Of a stretch of DNA of 37,124 nt, positions 16,904-25,569 are shown piece by piece; the stretch's first letter is position 1; each line of letters opens with the position of its first letter. The translations under genes and the position numbers were made by a program. The stretch is taken from positions 1 through 37,124 of the forward strand of contig NZ_JAMYXC010000298.1 of assembly GCF_024159025.1 (NCBI RefSeq), read 5' to 3'. Source of the DNA: Limimaricola litoreus (lineage in GTDB: Bacteria; Pseudomonadota; Alphaproteobacteria; Rhodobacterales; Rhodobacteraceae). The notes beneath the pieces were generated by a model, which saw only the letters and a list, made by a program, of their open reading frames with translations, ran no database searches and had not been told where the DNA came from.

Positions 16904-17608
16904 TCACTCCGTGTTCAACCCGTTCTGGAGGGCCGCCTCGTGGCGGCGGACCCGCAGCATCGTGCTCGACACGGTGAGCAGGTGCTGCTCCATTTCGGCG
17001 GCGGCCTCGGCCGGGCGGCGTCCGGCGATATGCGCATAGAGCGCCGCATGCTGACGGCCCAGCGTCGCGATGCGCTCGGCCGAGAGGGTCTCGCGGCGGC
17101 GATCGGTCCATTGCGCATGGCGGCGCACCGCGCGGATCGACTGGTGGATCGTCAGGAACAGCGGGTTGTGCGCCAACTCGGCGATCTTGAAGTGGAAGAT
17201 ATCGTCCGCCGTTTCGTAGCCGCGCGGATCGTCTGGCGTCAGCGTCGCCTGCATCAACCGCTCCAGCACCACGAGCTCTTCGGGCGTGGCACGTTGCGCC
17301 GCATGGGCGGCCAGCGCCGGCTCGATCTCGAGGCGCACCTCCATGAGGTTGTGCGGCGTGACGGTGCGCACCAGCGTCTGGATGCCGCCGCCCGCGGGCG
17401 GCGGGGCCGCGAAGGTCCCCTGCCCCTGCCGCCGGAAGATCGTGCCTTCGGCTTCGAGCACGTCCAGCAGCCGCCTGAGCCGCGCCCGGCCGAGCCCGAG
17501 GCGGTCGGCCAGCTGCCGCTCGGGCATCACCTTGCCGTTCGACAGCAGGCTCTCGTCGCGCAGCCCTTCGCGCAGCCGATCGAGCAGCGCCTCGTCATCC
17601 CCGCTCAT
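16904..17608 (-). CDS. GntR-family transcriptional regulator, FCD (FadR-like) subgroup
   Basis: A 234-residue regulator. Residues 1-70 form the winged helix-turn-helix with PERQLADRLGLGRARLRRLLDVLE, followed by GTIFRRQGQGTF, the typical GntR wing. Residues 80-225 are an all-helical FCD effector domain with the metal-ligand pattern DDIFHFKIAELAHN and histidines in RQHAALYAHI and MEQHLL. It is the last gene of a nine-gene operon and its ATG overlaps the stop of the permease gene before it. It probably controls the operon promoter about 9 kb upstream, where two palindromes are found. Confidence 0.88.
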   Translation of the reverse strand: MSGDDEALLDRLREGLRDESLLSNGKVMPERQLADRLGLGRARLRRLLDVLEAEGTIFRRQGQGTFAAPPPAGGGIQTLVRTVTPHNLMEVRLEIEPALAAHAAQRATPEELVVLERLMQATLTPDDPRGYETADDIFHFKIAELAHNPLFLTIHQSIRAVRRHAQWTDRRRETLSAERIATLGRQHAALYAHIAGRRPAEAAAEMEQHLLTVSSTMLRVRRHEAALQNGLNTE

Positions 17609-18438
17609 GCCACCCTCGTCGCCGATGCCAGATCCCATAACATGCGCGCCGATGTCAGCGCCAGAAACAACCCGAAGGAGAGACGCAGCGCGCGTTGCGG
17701 GATCGAATGGGCCAGCCTCACGCCGACGCCCGCGAATGTCGTGGTCAGCGGGATGATCACCGCCACGGCCACGAGGTTGACGTAGCCCAGCGAAAACGGC
17801 GGCAGCCCCTCGGCCCCGAGCCCGGTCAGCATGTAGATGATCGCCCCCGGCAGGCCGATCACGAAACCGATCGCCGCGGAGGTGCCGACGGCGCGGCGAA
17901 TGTCGTAGCCGAGAAAGTTCAGAAGCGGCACGCAGACCGTGCCGCCGCCGATCCCCATCATCGAGGAGACCGTGCCGGCAAACACCCCGAACCCCGCCCA
18001 GGCCGGTTTCGAGAAGCCCTTGGGCGTCACCTCGCCCTTGCGGCCGCGCAGCACCATGTCGAGCGCCACCACCGCCGCCACCGCCGCAAAGACGCCGATC
18101 AGGATGCGCCCGTCGATCAGGCCGCCGGTGAAGCTGCCCAGCACCACGCCCACGAGGATCGAGGGCGCCCAGAGTTTCAGAAGGCCCGCGTCGATCGCAC
18201 CCTTCTTGTAATGCCCGCGCGCCGAAGACAGCGAGGTGAAGACGATGGTGGCGAGCGATGTGCCCACCGCAAGCTGCATGGTCAGCCCCGGCTCCATGCC
18301 GGTGAGCGAGAGCGCGAAATAGAGCGCGGGCACGATGACGATGCCGCCGCCCACGCCCAGAAGCCCCGCGAGGATGCCGCCGGCGACGCCTGCCGCCACG
18401 GCGACGCCCAGAAGCGTCAGGATCGTGCCGAGATCCAT
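17605..18438 (-). CDS. TauE/SafE-family membrane permease
   Basis: A 277-residue integral membrane protein with about eight hydrophobic segments and the duplicated TauE/SafE hallmark: ILAGLLGVGGGIVIVPAL near residue 25 and SSMMGIGGGTVCVPLLNFL near residue 165. Proteins of this family carry organosulfur or organic anions, such as sulfite, sulfoacetate or 3-sulfopropionate, usually outward. The ATG at 18438 lies one base past the DUF1028 stop, and the stop overlaps the GntR start, so the gene is tightly coupled. Beside a glutamyltransferase-type gene it might export a sulfur-containing by-product; this is inference. Confidence 0.87.
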   Translation of the reverse strand: MDLGTILTLLGVAVAAGVAGGILAGLLGVGGGIVIVPALYFALSLTGMEPGLTMQLAVGTSLATIVFTSLSSARGHYKKGAIDAGLLKLWAPSILVGVVLGSFTGGLIDGRILIGVFAAVAAVVALDMVLRGRKGEVTPKGFSKPAWAGFGVFAGTVSSMMGIGGGTVCVPLLNFLGYDIRRAVGTSAAIGFVIGLPGAIIYMLTGLGAEGLPPFSLGYVNLVAVAVIIPLTTTFAGVGVRLAHSIPQRALRLSFGLFLALTSARMLWDLASATRVA

Positions 18439-18439
18439 C

Positions 18440-19189
18440 TCAGGCCCCCGTTTCGGTCGCGCGCGAGCGCGAGGCGCGGCCTTGTGCGCGGCGGCGCGCC
18501 TCGGCCTCTTCGATGGCCCGGTCGATCGGCGCGCGATCCGTGATCCCCGAGAAATTCTCGGCGGTCGGCATCGCGCCCGCGACATGCAGGTAGCGCTCGT
18601 CGGCCACATCAAGCAGGCGGCGCAGTTCGGCCAGCGGGTCGGCGTCGTCGTCGACGCGCAGCGACAGGAAAGCATACTCCTGCCCGCGGTGCACGGTCAG
18701 CCCCGCGGCCTGGCGGCCGCGTTTGTCGCCGCCCGCGTCCTCGCCCGCCTCCATCGCCGCGAGCAACCGCTCGGCCATGGAGCCTTTGGCCGTTTCATAG
18801 GCGGCGAAGGTCGCCTCGACGACCCTCGCATCCACCAGCATGTTGCCCGCGACGGAATGGGTCGTCCCGACCAGATGCCCGGCCCAGTCGATGCAATCCG
18901 CCCCGGTATGGGCCGCGAAATTGCCTTGCGCATCCATCATGTGGCACTGGCGGATCGCCTGGGCTTCGTCGCGTGCCTTGAGATCGGCAAGCACCGCCTC
19001 GGCGCCCTCGCCCGCCGCGAGGCGCTGGCGCCCCTCGACGCCCCAGAGCGGGTTGACGAAGGCCTGCGTGGCGACGGCGCAGCGCGCGCCGACGTAAGGG
19101 ACGGCGGCACCGGCGGCGAAGAAACGCGAGGCGACGGCGAGGCCGATCTCGCCGGTCGCGGGGTCATGCGCGATGATCGAATAGGTCAT
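18440..19189 (-). CDS. DUF1028 protein (putative Ntn-type hydrolase)
   Basis: A 249-residue protein of the DUF1028 family, with the characteristic start MTYSIIAHDPATGEIGLAVA, then GAAVPYVGARCAVATQA and the later TGADCIDWAGHLVG and SVAGNMLV blocks. The family has an Ntn-hydrolase-like fold, and its members often lie beside peptide ABC transporters and peptidases; enzymatic activity is not established to my knowledge. Here it starts two bases past the stop of a gamma-glutamyltransferase-like gene and one base before a TauE permease gene, so it likely acts in the same degradation step or on a side product. Confidence 0.85.
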   Translation of the reverse strand: MTYSIIAHDPATGEIGLAVASRFFAAGAAVPYVGARCAVATQAFVNPLWGVEGRQRLAAGEGAEAVLADLKARDEAQAIRQCHMMDAQGNFAAHTGADCIDWAGHLVGTTHSVAGNMLVDARVVEATFAAYETAKGSMAERLLAAMEAGEDAGGDKRGRQAAGLTVHRGQEYAFLSLRVDDDADPLAELRRLLDVADERYLHVAGAMPTAENFSGITDRAPIDRAIEEAEARRRAQGRASRSRATETGA

Positions 19190-19191
19190 GC

Positions 19192-20976
19192 TCAGCGCCC
19201 CACCGCATAGGCCTGCATCAGCCGCGGCGTGGCGGCGGCGCGGAGCATCCCGTCCGGCTCACGCAATGCCGCAGTCAGGCGACCGACGCTCCATGGCTCG
19301 GCCACGGTCACCTTGTGGCCGCGTGCGCGCAGGGCCGCGATGGTGTCATCGCCCACCGCGGGCTCGATCATCATCTCGCCGGGCTTGCATTCGCGCGGGT
19401 AGAAGGAGCCCTGGAAATGCATCGAGTGGAACAGCGGCGCATCCATGCCCTCCTGCAGATCGAACCCGTGATGCACGAAGCGCAGGAACCACACCAGCTG
19501 CCACTGGTCCTGCTGATCGCCGCCCGGCGTGCCGAAGACCAGGCCGCGCCCGTCCTTTTCCGCCAAGGTCGGCGTCAGTGTCGTGCGCGGACGGCGGCCC
19601 GGGGCGAGCGAGGTCGGAAGACCCTCGTCGAGCCAGAACATCTGCGCCCGCGAATTGAGCGGGAAACCGAGGCCCGGCACCACGGGGGAGCTTTGCAGCC
19701 AGCCGCCCGAGGGGGTCGCGGCGACCATGTTGCCCCATTTGTCGATCACGTCGAGATGCACCGTGTCGCCGCGCTTTTCCGACAGGTGCGCCATGGTCGG
19801 CTCCTGCGGCGCGGCGTCGGGGTTGCGGTCGAACTCGCGGGCGGCGCGCTCGATCGCGGCATCGGCCTGATGCTCGAAGCCCTCGATCCGGCCGGGACGC
19901 TGCTCCATCGAGGCGCTGTCCGAGATGAGCTTGGCGCGCTCGGCACCGTAGACATCCGACAGCAGCACCTGCATCGGGATGTCCGATTGCGCCGGATCGC
20001 CGTAATAGGCCTCGCGGTCGGCATAGGCGAGCTTCATCGCCTCGATGACGGTATGCACGAAGTCCGGCCCGTTGGGGTCCATCGCCGCGAGGTCGAAGTT
20101 CTTCAGGATCGAGAGCGCCTGCAACAGCACGGGCCCCTGCCCCCACGGCCCGGTCTTGTGCACCTTCCAGCCGTGGTAATCGATCGAGACCGGCGCCTCG
20201 TAGCTCGCGCGCCAGCCCGCCATGTCGGCCTTGGTCAGCACGCCGCGGTTCTTGCGCTCCGAGACGTCGTGCACCTCGGCCTCTTTGAGGTACTCCTCCA
20301 CCGCCTCGGCGACGAAGCCCTCGGCCCACATCTTGCGCGCCGCGTCGATCCGCGCCTCGCGGCTGTCTCCCTCGGCCTCCGAGAGCCGCTCGTAGGTGTC
20401 GGCGAGATCGGGGTTGCGAAACAGCTCATGCGCCTGAGGCGCGCGGCCCTGCGGTGCCCAGACCTCGGCGGAGGTCGACCATTCGGTCTGGAAATACTCG
20501 ACCAGCCCCTGCATCGTCGCGGCCACGCGCGGCAGCACCGGGTGGCCGTCGCGGGCATAGTCGATGGCCGGGCGCATGACATCCCCGATCTCCATCGTGC
20601 CGTGATCGCGCAGCATCAGCATCCAGCCGTCGAAGGCGCCGGGGATCACCGTCGCCAGAAGACCGGTGCCGGGGATGAGATCGAAGCCCTGCGCCTTGTA
20701 ATGCGCGATGGTCGCCCCCGCCGGTGCGGGCCCCTGCCCGCAGACCACCTCGACCTTGCCCGTTTCGGCCGAGCGGAAGATCACCGGCAAATCGCCCGCC
20801 GGGCCGTTGAGATGCGGCTCGACCACCTGCAGCACGAGGCCGGTGGCCACGGCGGCATCGAAGGCATTGCCGCCACGCTCGAGGATGCCCATGCCCACGG
20901 CGGAGGCGATCCAATGGGTCGAGGTGACGGTGCCGAAGGTGCCGCGGATCTCGGGGCGGGTGGTGAAAGCGGTCAT
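19192..20976 (-). CDS. Gamma-glutamyltransferase family protein (cytoplasmic)
   Basis: A 594-residue member of the gamma-glutamyltranspeptidase/acylase family. The N-terminal part has RGGNAFDAAVATGLVLQVVE, and Thr405 in GDTVHLDVIDKWGN aligns with the autoprocessing and catalytic threonine. TPSGGWLQSS, PGRRPRTTLTPT and FGTPGGDQQ follow in the expected order. There is no signal peptide, unlike classical periplasmic GGT, so it should act on imported substrate in the cytoplasm. The usual glycine-rich SGIGGG segment is replaced by NGPAGD, as in divergent paralogues. Immediately upstream lies a peptide-type ABC transporter. Gamma-glutamyl compounds or other amide substrates are possible; cephalosporin-acylase-like activity cannot be excluded. 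Confidence 0.9.
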   Translation of the reverse strand: MTAFTTRPEIRGTFGTVTSTHWIASAVGMGILERGGNAFDAAVATGLVLQVVEPHLNGPAGDLPVIFRSAETGKVEVVCGQGPAPAGATIAHYKAQGFDLIPGTGLLATVIPGAFDGWMLMLRDHGTMEIGDVMRPAIDYARDGHPVLPRVAATMQGLVEYFQTEWSTSAEVWAPQGRAPQAHELFRNPDLADTYERLSEAEGDSREARIDAARKMWAEGFVAEAVEEYLKEAEVHDVSERKNRGVLTKADMAGWRASYEAPVSIDYHGWKVHKTGPWGQGPVLLQALSILKNFDLAAMDPNGPDFVHTVIEAMKLAYADREAYYGDPAQSDIPMQVLLSDVYGAERAKLISDSASMEQRPGRIEGFEHQADAAIERAAREFDRNPDAAPQEPTMAHLSEKRGDTVHLDVIDKWGNMVAATPSGGWLQSSPVVPGLGFPLNSRAQMFWLDEGLPTSLAPGRRPRTTLTPTLAEKDGRGLVFGTPGGDQQDQWQLVWFLRFVHHGFDLQEGMDAPLFHSMHFQGSFYPRECKPGEMMIEPAVGDDTIAALRARGHKVTVAEPWSVGRLTAALREPDGMLRAAATPRLMQAYAVGR

Positions 20977-20999
20977 TTGAGTAACTCTTTTCCTTGAAT

Positions 21000-21923
21000 T
21001 CAGTGTTCGCGCGGATCGAGCGCGTCGCGCAGCCCGTCGCCCAGCAGGTTGAAGCCCAGCACTACGAGGAAGATCGCAATTCCCGGCCACATCGCCATCC
21101 ATGGCGCCTGGGCGAGAAAGTTCTTGGCGGTGTTGAGCATCGAGCCCCATGACGGCGCGGGCGGCTGCTGGCCCAGCCCGAGGAAGGAGAGCGACGCTTC
21201 GGCGATGATCGCGGTGGCGATGGTCAGCGTCGCCTGCACCAGAACGGGCGGCAGGATATTGGGAAAGATGTAGCGGCTCAGGATCTTGGGCGTCGACAGC
21301 CCGATCGCATGCGCGCCCTCCACGTAATCCTCGGCCTTGACCGAGATGACCTGCCCCCGCGTCAGCCGCACGAAGACCGGCGTGGCCGACAGGCCGATGG
21401 CGATCATCGCATTGGTGAGCGAGGGCCCGAGAAAGGCCGCGAGCGCAATCGCGAGGATCAGGAACGGCACCGCGAGAAGCGCCTCCGTGCAGCGCGAGAT
21501 GATGCCGTCGGTCCAGCCGCCGAAATAGCCCGCGAGAATGCCAAGAGGCACGCCGAAGGCCACCGCGATGCCGACCGAGACGACGCCCGCCATCAGCGAG
21601 GCGCGCGCGCCCCAGACGAGGCGGGCCAGCACGTCGCGGCCGATCTCGTCGGTGCCGAGCCAATGCGCCGCCGAAGGCGCCTTGCGCACCGCGCCCCAGT
21701 CGGTCGCGGTCGGATCGGGGATCGGCAGGATCGGCGCGAAGACGGCCATGAGCACGAAGAATCCGACGAGAAAACCGCCCAGCATCGCGGATTTATGGCT
21801 GCGGAATTTCTTCCACACGCGGTTCTCGGGGCGCGCCGCCAGAACCGGGTCGTCGGCGACGACGGTCTGCGGGTCGATGGTGGCGGGGGTCGCGGGCTGG
21901 GCGGTCGCGGGTTGGGCCATCAT
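21000..21923 (-). CDS. Peptide-type ABC transporter permease (DppC-like)
   Basis: A 307-residue inner-membrane permease with an N-terminal cytoplasmic tail of about 45 residues, the OppC N-terminal segment (FRSHKSAMLGGFLVGFFVL) and six membrane helices. LGTDEIGRDVLARLVWGARAS (read in parts) and the EAA-type coupling loop EGAHAIGLSTPKILSRYI-LPNILP-like region are present. Its ATG overlaps the stop of the dppB-like gene, and the glutamyltransferase gene follows 23 bases past its end. It forms the membrane channel with the DppB-like protein. Confidence 0.92.
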   Translation of the reverse strand: MMAQPATAQPATPATIDPQTVVADDPVLAARPENRVWKKFRSHKSAMLGGFLVGFFVLMAVFAPILPIPDPTATDWGAVRKAPSAAHWLGTDEIGRDVLARLVWGARASLMAGVVSVGIAVAFGVPLGILAGYFGGWTDGIISRCTEALLAVPFLILAIALAAFLGPSLTNAMIAIGLSATPVFVRLTRGQVISVKAEDYVEGAHAIGLSTPKILSRYIFPNILPPVLVQATLTIATAIIAEASLSFLGLGQQPPAPSWGSMLNTAKNFLAQAPWMAMWPGIAIFLVVLGFNLLGDGLRDALDPREH

Positions 21924-22864
21924 TGCTTCCTCAGGCGCGGGTTCAGGACGAAATAGGCGGCGTCGGCGAGGATGTTCATGACGATGAAGCCGAGCGCGGT
22001 GACCAGCACGATGCCCTGCACCACCGCGTAGTCGCGGTTGAACACCGCATCGACCACCAGCTTGCCGAAGCCCGGGATGGTGAAGATCTGCTCGGTCAGC
22101 ACCGCGCCCGCGATCAGCTCGCCGAACAGCAGCGCGGTGAGCGTCACGATCGGGGTCAGCGCGTTGCGAAACGCGTGTTTGAGGATCACGCGCCGCTCGG
22201 CGAGACCCTTGGCCCGCGCGGTGCGCACGTAGTCGGATTTCAGCACGCCCAGCATGGCCGAGCGGGTGTGTCGCATCAGCGTCGCGGCCAGCGCCGTGCC
22301 CAGCACGAAGGCGGGCATCAGCATGGTCTTGATCGAGAGCCACAGATCCTCGCCGGGCGGCACATAGCCCGAGGCGGGCAGAAGCTGCCAGTTCACCGCC
22401 ACCAGCAGGATCAGCATGATGCCGAGCCAGAAGTTCGGGATCGACAGGCCCGAGAGCGCCACGACGTTGGCGATGTAATCGGTGATTGTGCCCTTCTTGA
22501 CCGCCGAGAGGATGCCTGCCGGAATGCCGATGACCAGCGCGAAGATGAGCGCCATCACGGCGAGCTGGATTGTCACGGGAAGCTTTTGGCCAATGAGTTC
22601 GGTCACCGGCTGGTTGGTCCTGAGCGAGATGCCGAGATCGCCGGTCAGCGCGCCCTTGACCCAAGCCAGATACTGCACCGGCACGGGATCGTTCATGCGG
22701 TATTTCTCGCGCAGGAACTCGATCACCTCGGGGTCGCGCTCCTCCCCCGCCATGGCAAGGATCGGGTCACCCGGCAGCAGCTTTTGCAGGCCGAAGACGA
22801 AAATCGAGATCAATATGACGGTCGGGATCGCGACGACGATCCGGCGCAGGAGGAAGGCGAGCAT
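21920..22864 (-). CDS. Peptide-type ABC transporter permease (DppB-like)
   Basis: A 314-residue permease with the DppB/OppB layout: N-terminal MLAFLLRRIVVAIPTVILIS, a periplasmic loop with DPILAMAGEERDPEVIEFLR and six membrane helices. The ATPase-contact segment ARAKGLAERRVILKHAFRNA is conserved. The ATG at 22864 gives the usual family N-terminus; a GTG at 22873 would add three residues, and neither has a clear ribosome binding site. It lies 55 bases past the binding-protein gene and overlaps the DppC-like gene. Confidence 0.92.
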   Translation of the reverse strand: MLAFLLRRIVVAIPTVILISIFVFGLQKLLPGDPILAMAGEERDPEVIEFLREKYRMNDPVPVQYLAWVKGALTGDLGISLRTNQPVTELIGQKLPVTIQLAVMALIFALVIGIPAGILSAVKKGTITDYIANVVALSGLSIPNFWLGIMLILLVAVNWQLLPASGYVPPGEDLWLSIKTMLMPAFVLGTALAATLMRHTRSAMLGVLKSDYVRTARAKGLAERRVILKHAFRNALTPIVTLTALLFGELIAGAVLTEQIFTIPGFGKLVVDAVFNRDYAVVQGIVLVTALGFIVMNILADAAYFVLNPRLRKQ

Positions 22865-22919
22865 CAGGGGCACCAGCGGTTGGGGGCCGCGCCGCGGAAA
22901 AGCGGCGCGGCCGGTCGCA

Positions 22920-24431
22920 TCACTCGGACTTGCTCACGCCTTCGAGGCGGAACATGCCATCGGGATAGGGGGTGAAGCCCTTGATGTCGTCATCGAGCGC
23001 CCAGATCCAGGTGTCGTGGTAGATGTAGACCAGCGGCGCTTCCTCGTTGAGGATCTTGCGGGCCTCGTCATAGCTCTCCTTGCGCGTCGCCGTGTCGGCG
23101 GTCACCCGCGCCGCGTCGAGCGCGGCGTCGACATCCGGGTTCGAGAAGCCCGAGTCGTTGATGCCGCCTTCGGTGGTGACGAACTGATGGATGTTGCCGT
23201 CCGGATCGACCCGGCCCGACCAGCCGACCTGGCTCGCCACGTAGTCGCCCGCCGACTGGTCGGCCAGCATGGTGGCGAATTCCTTGGCGTTGAGCGTGAT
23301 GTTGATCCCCGCCTCGGCGGCCATGGACTGCACCACCTGCATCAGCTGCATCGAGACGGGGCGGTTGGGCACCTGCACCTCGAGGTCGATGCCATCCGCA
23401 TAGCCCGCCTCGGCCAGCAGTTCCTTGGCCTTCTCGACATCGCGCTCGGGCATCGGCGTGCCGCTGTCGTACCACGGCGAGTTCGGCGGGAAGGACTGGT
23501 TGCCCGGCGCGGCGGCGCCCTCGAACACCACCTGGCTGATCGCCTCGCGGTCGAGCGACAGCTCGAAGGCGCGGCGCAGGCGCGCGTCGTTGCCCCACGG
23601 GTTGTCTGCTTTGTCGCCATTGCCGACGTTGAAGGTGATGCCCTGGTAGCCGAGCGAGATCACCTCCTCGACCTGGATCTCGGGATCCTCGATGATCCGC
23701 GCCCGGTCGGTCGCGGCGAGGCGGTTGATCGCGTCGACGTCGCCCGACTGCAGGTTCGCGAGGCGCACGGTGTCGTCGGGGATCGGCAGGTAGGTGACGC
23801 TGTCGAAGTTGATCTCGTCCGCGTTCCAGTAGTCGGCGAATTTCGACAGGACGATCTTGTCCTGCGCCACGCGCTCTTCGAACTTGAACGGGCCGGAGCA
23901 GACCGGGTTCAGCCCGAAATCGGCGCCGGCCTCGGCGGCGGCGGCGGGCGAGACCATCATGCCGGCGCGATCGGCGAACTGCGCCAGCAGCGTCGCGTCG
24001 GGCTGGGCGAGGTCGATGCGGATCTCGTGGGAGCCCAGCACTTCGGTCCCCGAGATCGAGGCGACCTCGGACTTGCGGCGGCTCTCTTCCATGGTCTGCG
24101 AGCGTTCGATGTTGGCGGCCACGGCCTCGGCGTCGAAGGGCGTGCCGTCATGGAAGGTCACGCCTTCGCGTAGCTTCATGGTCAGCTTGGTGCCGTCGTC
24201 GTTCCAGCTCCACTCGGTCGCCAGCTGCGGCACCAGCTCCAGCTCGGGGGTGATGTCGACGAGTTTGTCGCACAGCGCGGCATAAACGATGCGGCCCACG
24301 AAGGTGCGCGACTGGTCGGGGTCGAGAACGTCCGGATCGCTTTCGAGTGCGAAGCGGAAATCGGCCGCCTGCGCCGAGAGCGCGGTGGCGCTCAAAAGCG
24401 CCGCGAGCAGCGTGGTCTTGCGGAAAGTCAT
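22920..24431 (-). CDS. Peptide-type ABC transporter substrate-binding protein (SBP_bac_5)
   Basis: A 503-residue periplasmic protein. MTFRKTTLLAALLSATALSA followed by QAADF is a clear signal peptide with cleavage after Ala22. The mature protein has the family segments FALESDPDVLDPDQS, LVPQLATEWSW, LREGVTFHDGTPFDAEAV, VCSGPFKF and LRRAFELSLDREAI in the expected order. This cluster-5 family binds di- and oligopeptides, glutathione, nickel complexes or opine-like compounds. Proximity to a gamma-glutamyltransferase-like gene suggests a gamma-glutamyl or amide ligand. A GAGG lies eight bases before the ATG. Confidence 0.92.
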   Translation of the reverse strand: MTFRKTTLLAALLSATALSAQAADFRFALESDPDVLDPDQSRTFVGRIVYAALCDKLVDITPELELVPQLATEWSWNDDGTKLTMKLREGVTFHDGTPFDAEAVAANIERSQTMEESRRKSEVASISGTEVLGSHEIRIDLAQPDATLLAQFADRAGMMVSPAAAAEAGADFGLNPVCSGPFKFEERVAQDKIVLSKFADYWNADEINFDSVTYLPIPDDTVRLANLQSGDVDAINRLAATDRARIIEDPEIQVEEVISLGYQGITFNVGNGDKADNPWGNDARLRRAFELSLDREAISQVVFEGAAAPGNQSFPPNSPWYDSGTPMPERDVEKAKELLAEAGYADGIDLEVQVPNRPVSMQLMQVVQSMAAEAGINITLNAKEFATMLADQSAGDYVASQVGWSGRVDPDGNIHQFVTTEGGINDSGFSNPDVDAALDAARVTADTATRKESYDEARKILNEEAPLVYIYHDTWIWALDDDIKGFTPYPDGMFRLEGVSKSE

Positions 24432-24459
24432 GCGTATACCTCTGTCTGTCGGTCCAAGT

Positions 24460-25569
24460 TCAGGCTTCGGCGTTGGCCGCCGTTTTGGGGTTTGGTGTCG
24501 TGGCCTGCGTGGCTGCCTCGTAGAGAGCGAAGCGTCTTTGCGCGCCTTCGCTGCGCCCGGCGGCGGGGGTGAGGCCTGCCGCCGGGCGGTCTGCCGCGAT
24601 GTCCTGCCAGTAATGGCAGGCGACGCGGGACTCGGTCGTTGCCGGGCCGAGCTCGGGGATGCGCGTCGCGCAATCCTCGCGGGCAAAGGGGCAACGGGTG
24701 TGAAAGCGGCAGCCCGAGGGCGGGGCCGCGGGGCTCGGTGTCTCGCCCGAGAGCGCGAGCCGGGTCCTGGCCCGGCCATGCGCGGCCTCGGGGATCGCGG
24801 AGAGAAGCGCCATGGTGTAGGGATGACGCGGGTTGGCGAAGATCTCGTCGGTCGGCCCGCTCTCGACCACCTGGCCCAGATACATCACCGCGACCCGGTC
24901 GCTCATGTGGCGGATCACCGCGAGGTCATGGGCGATGATCACCAGCGTCATGTCGAGCTTGGATTTCAGATCGTGCAGCAGGTTCACCACCTGCGCCTGC
25001 ACCGAGACGTCGAGCGCCGAGACCGGCTCGTCGCCGATCACCAGCCGCGGGTTCGAAGCCAACGCACGGGCGATGCCGATCCGCTGACGCTGCCCGCCCG
25101 AGAACTCGTGCGGGTAGCGGTCGGCATGCTCGGGGCGCAGGCCGACGATGTTCAACAGCCGCGCCACCTCCTGCCGGCGCTGCGCGCGGCTCAGCTCTGG
25201 CCGGTGCGTCTCGATCGGTTCGCCCACCAGCTTGCCCACGCTCATGCGCGGATTGAGCGAGGAAAAAGGGTCCTGGAACACGAACTGCATGTCGCGGCGC
25301 AGCTCGCGCAGATCGCGTCCGCGGATGCCCGCGATGTCGCGCTCCTCGAACTCGATGGCTCCGTCGGTCGGCTCCAGAAGCCGCATCAGAAGCCGCGCGA
25401 GGGTCGACTTGCCGCAGCCGGACTCTCCTACGATGGCAAAGGTCTCGCCGCGCCGGACCTCGATCGACACGCCGTCGACCGCGCGCACCACCTTGGTCTC
25501 TGCCATGAAGCCGCCGCCGAGGTGGAAATGCTTCTTGAGCCCATCGGCCTTCAGGATCGTGTCGCTCAT
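24460..25569 (-). CDS. Peptide-type ABC transporter ATP-binding protein (DppF-like)
   Basis: A 369-residue ATPase with Walker [10 protein letters not shown] near residue 50, the signature FSGGQRQRIGIARAL, Walker B LVIGDEPVSALD and the switch histidine in VIIAHDL. After the ATPase core comes the Opp/Dpp C-terminal extension with four cysteines (CRFHTRCPFAREDC and a later C in ACHYW), a region that can bind an iron-sulfur cluster in this family. The tail after residue 325 is low in complexity (Ala, Thr, Pro, Asn) and longer than usual. Its ATG overlaps the stop of the DppD-like gene. Confidence 0.92.
   Translation of the reverse strand: MSDTILKADGLKKHFHLGGGFMAETKVVRAVDGVSIEVRRGETFAIVGESGCGKSTLARLLMRLLEPTDGAIEFEERDIAGIRGRDLRELRRDMQFVFQDPFSSLNPRMSVGKLVGEPIETHRPELSRAQRRQEVARLLNIVGLRPEHADRYPHEFSGGQRQRIGIARALASNPRLVIGDEPVSALDVSVQAQVVNLLHDLKSKLDMTLVIIAHDLAVIRHMSDRVAVMYLGQVVESGPTDEIFANPRHPYTMALLSAIPEAAHGRARTRLALSGETPSPAAPPSGCRFHTRCPFAREDCATRIPELGPATTESRVACHYWQDIAADRPAAGLTPAAGRSEGAQRRFALYEAATQATTPNPKTAANAEA

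Noticed and set aside
19315-20997. Long plus-strand open frame (560 codons) opposite the gamma-glutamyltransferase gene.
   Set aside because: Composition is dominated by Arg, Leu, Gly, His and Ala, as expected of an antisense frame, and the minus strand encodes a complete conserved enzyme.
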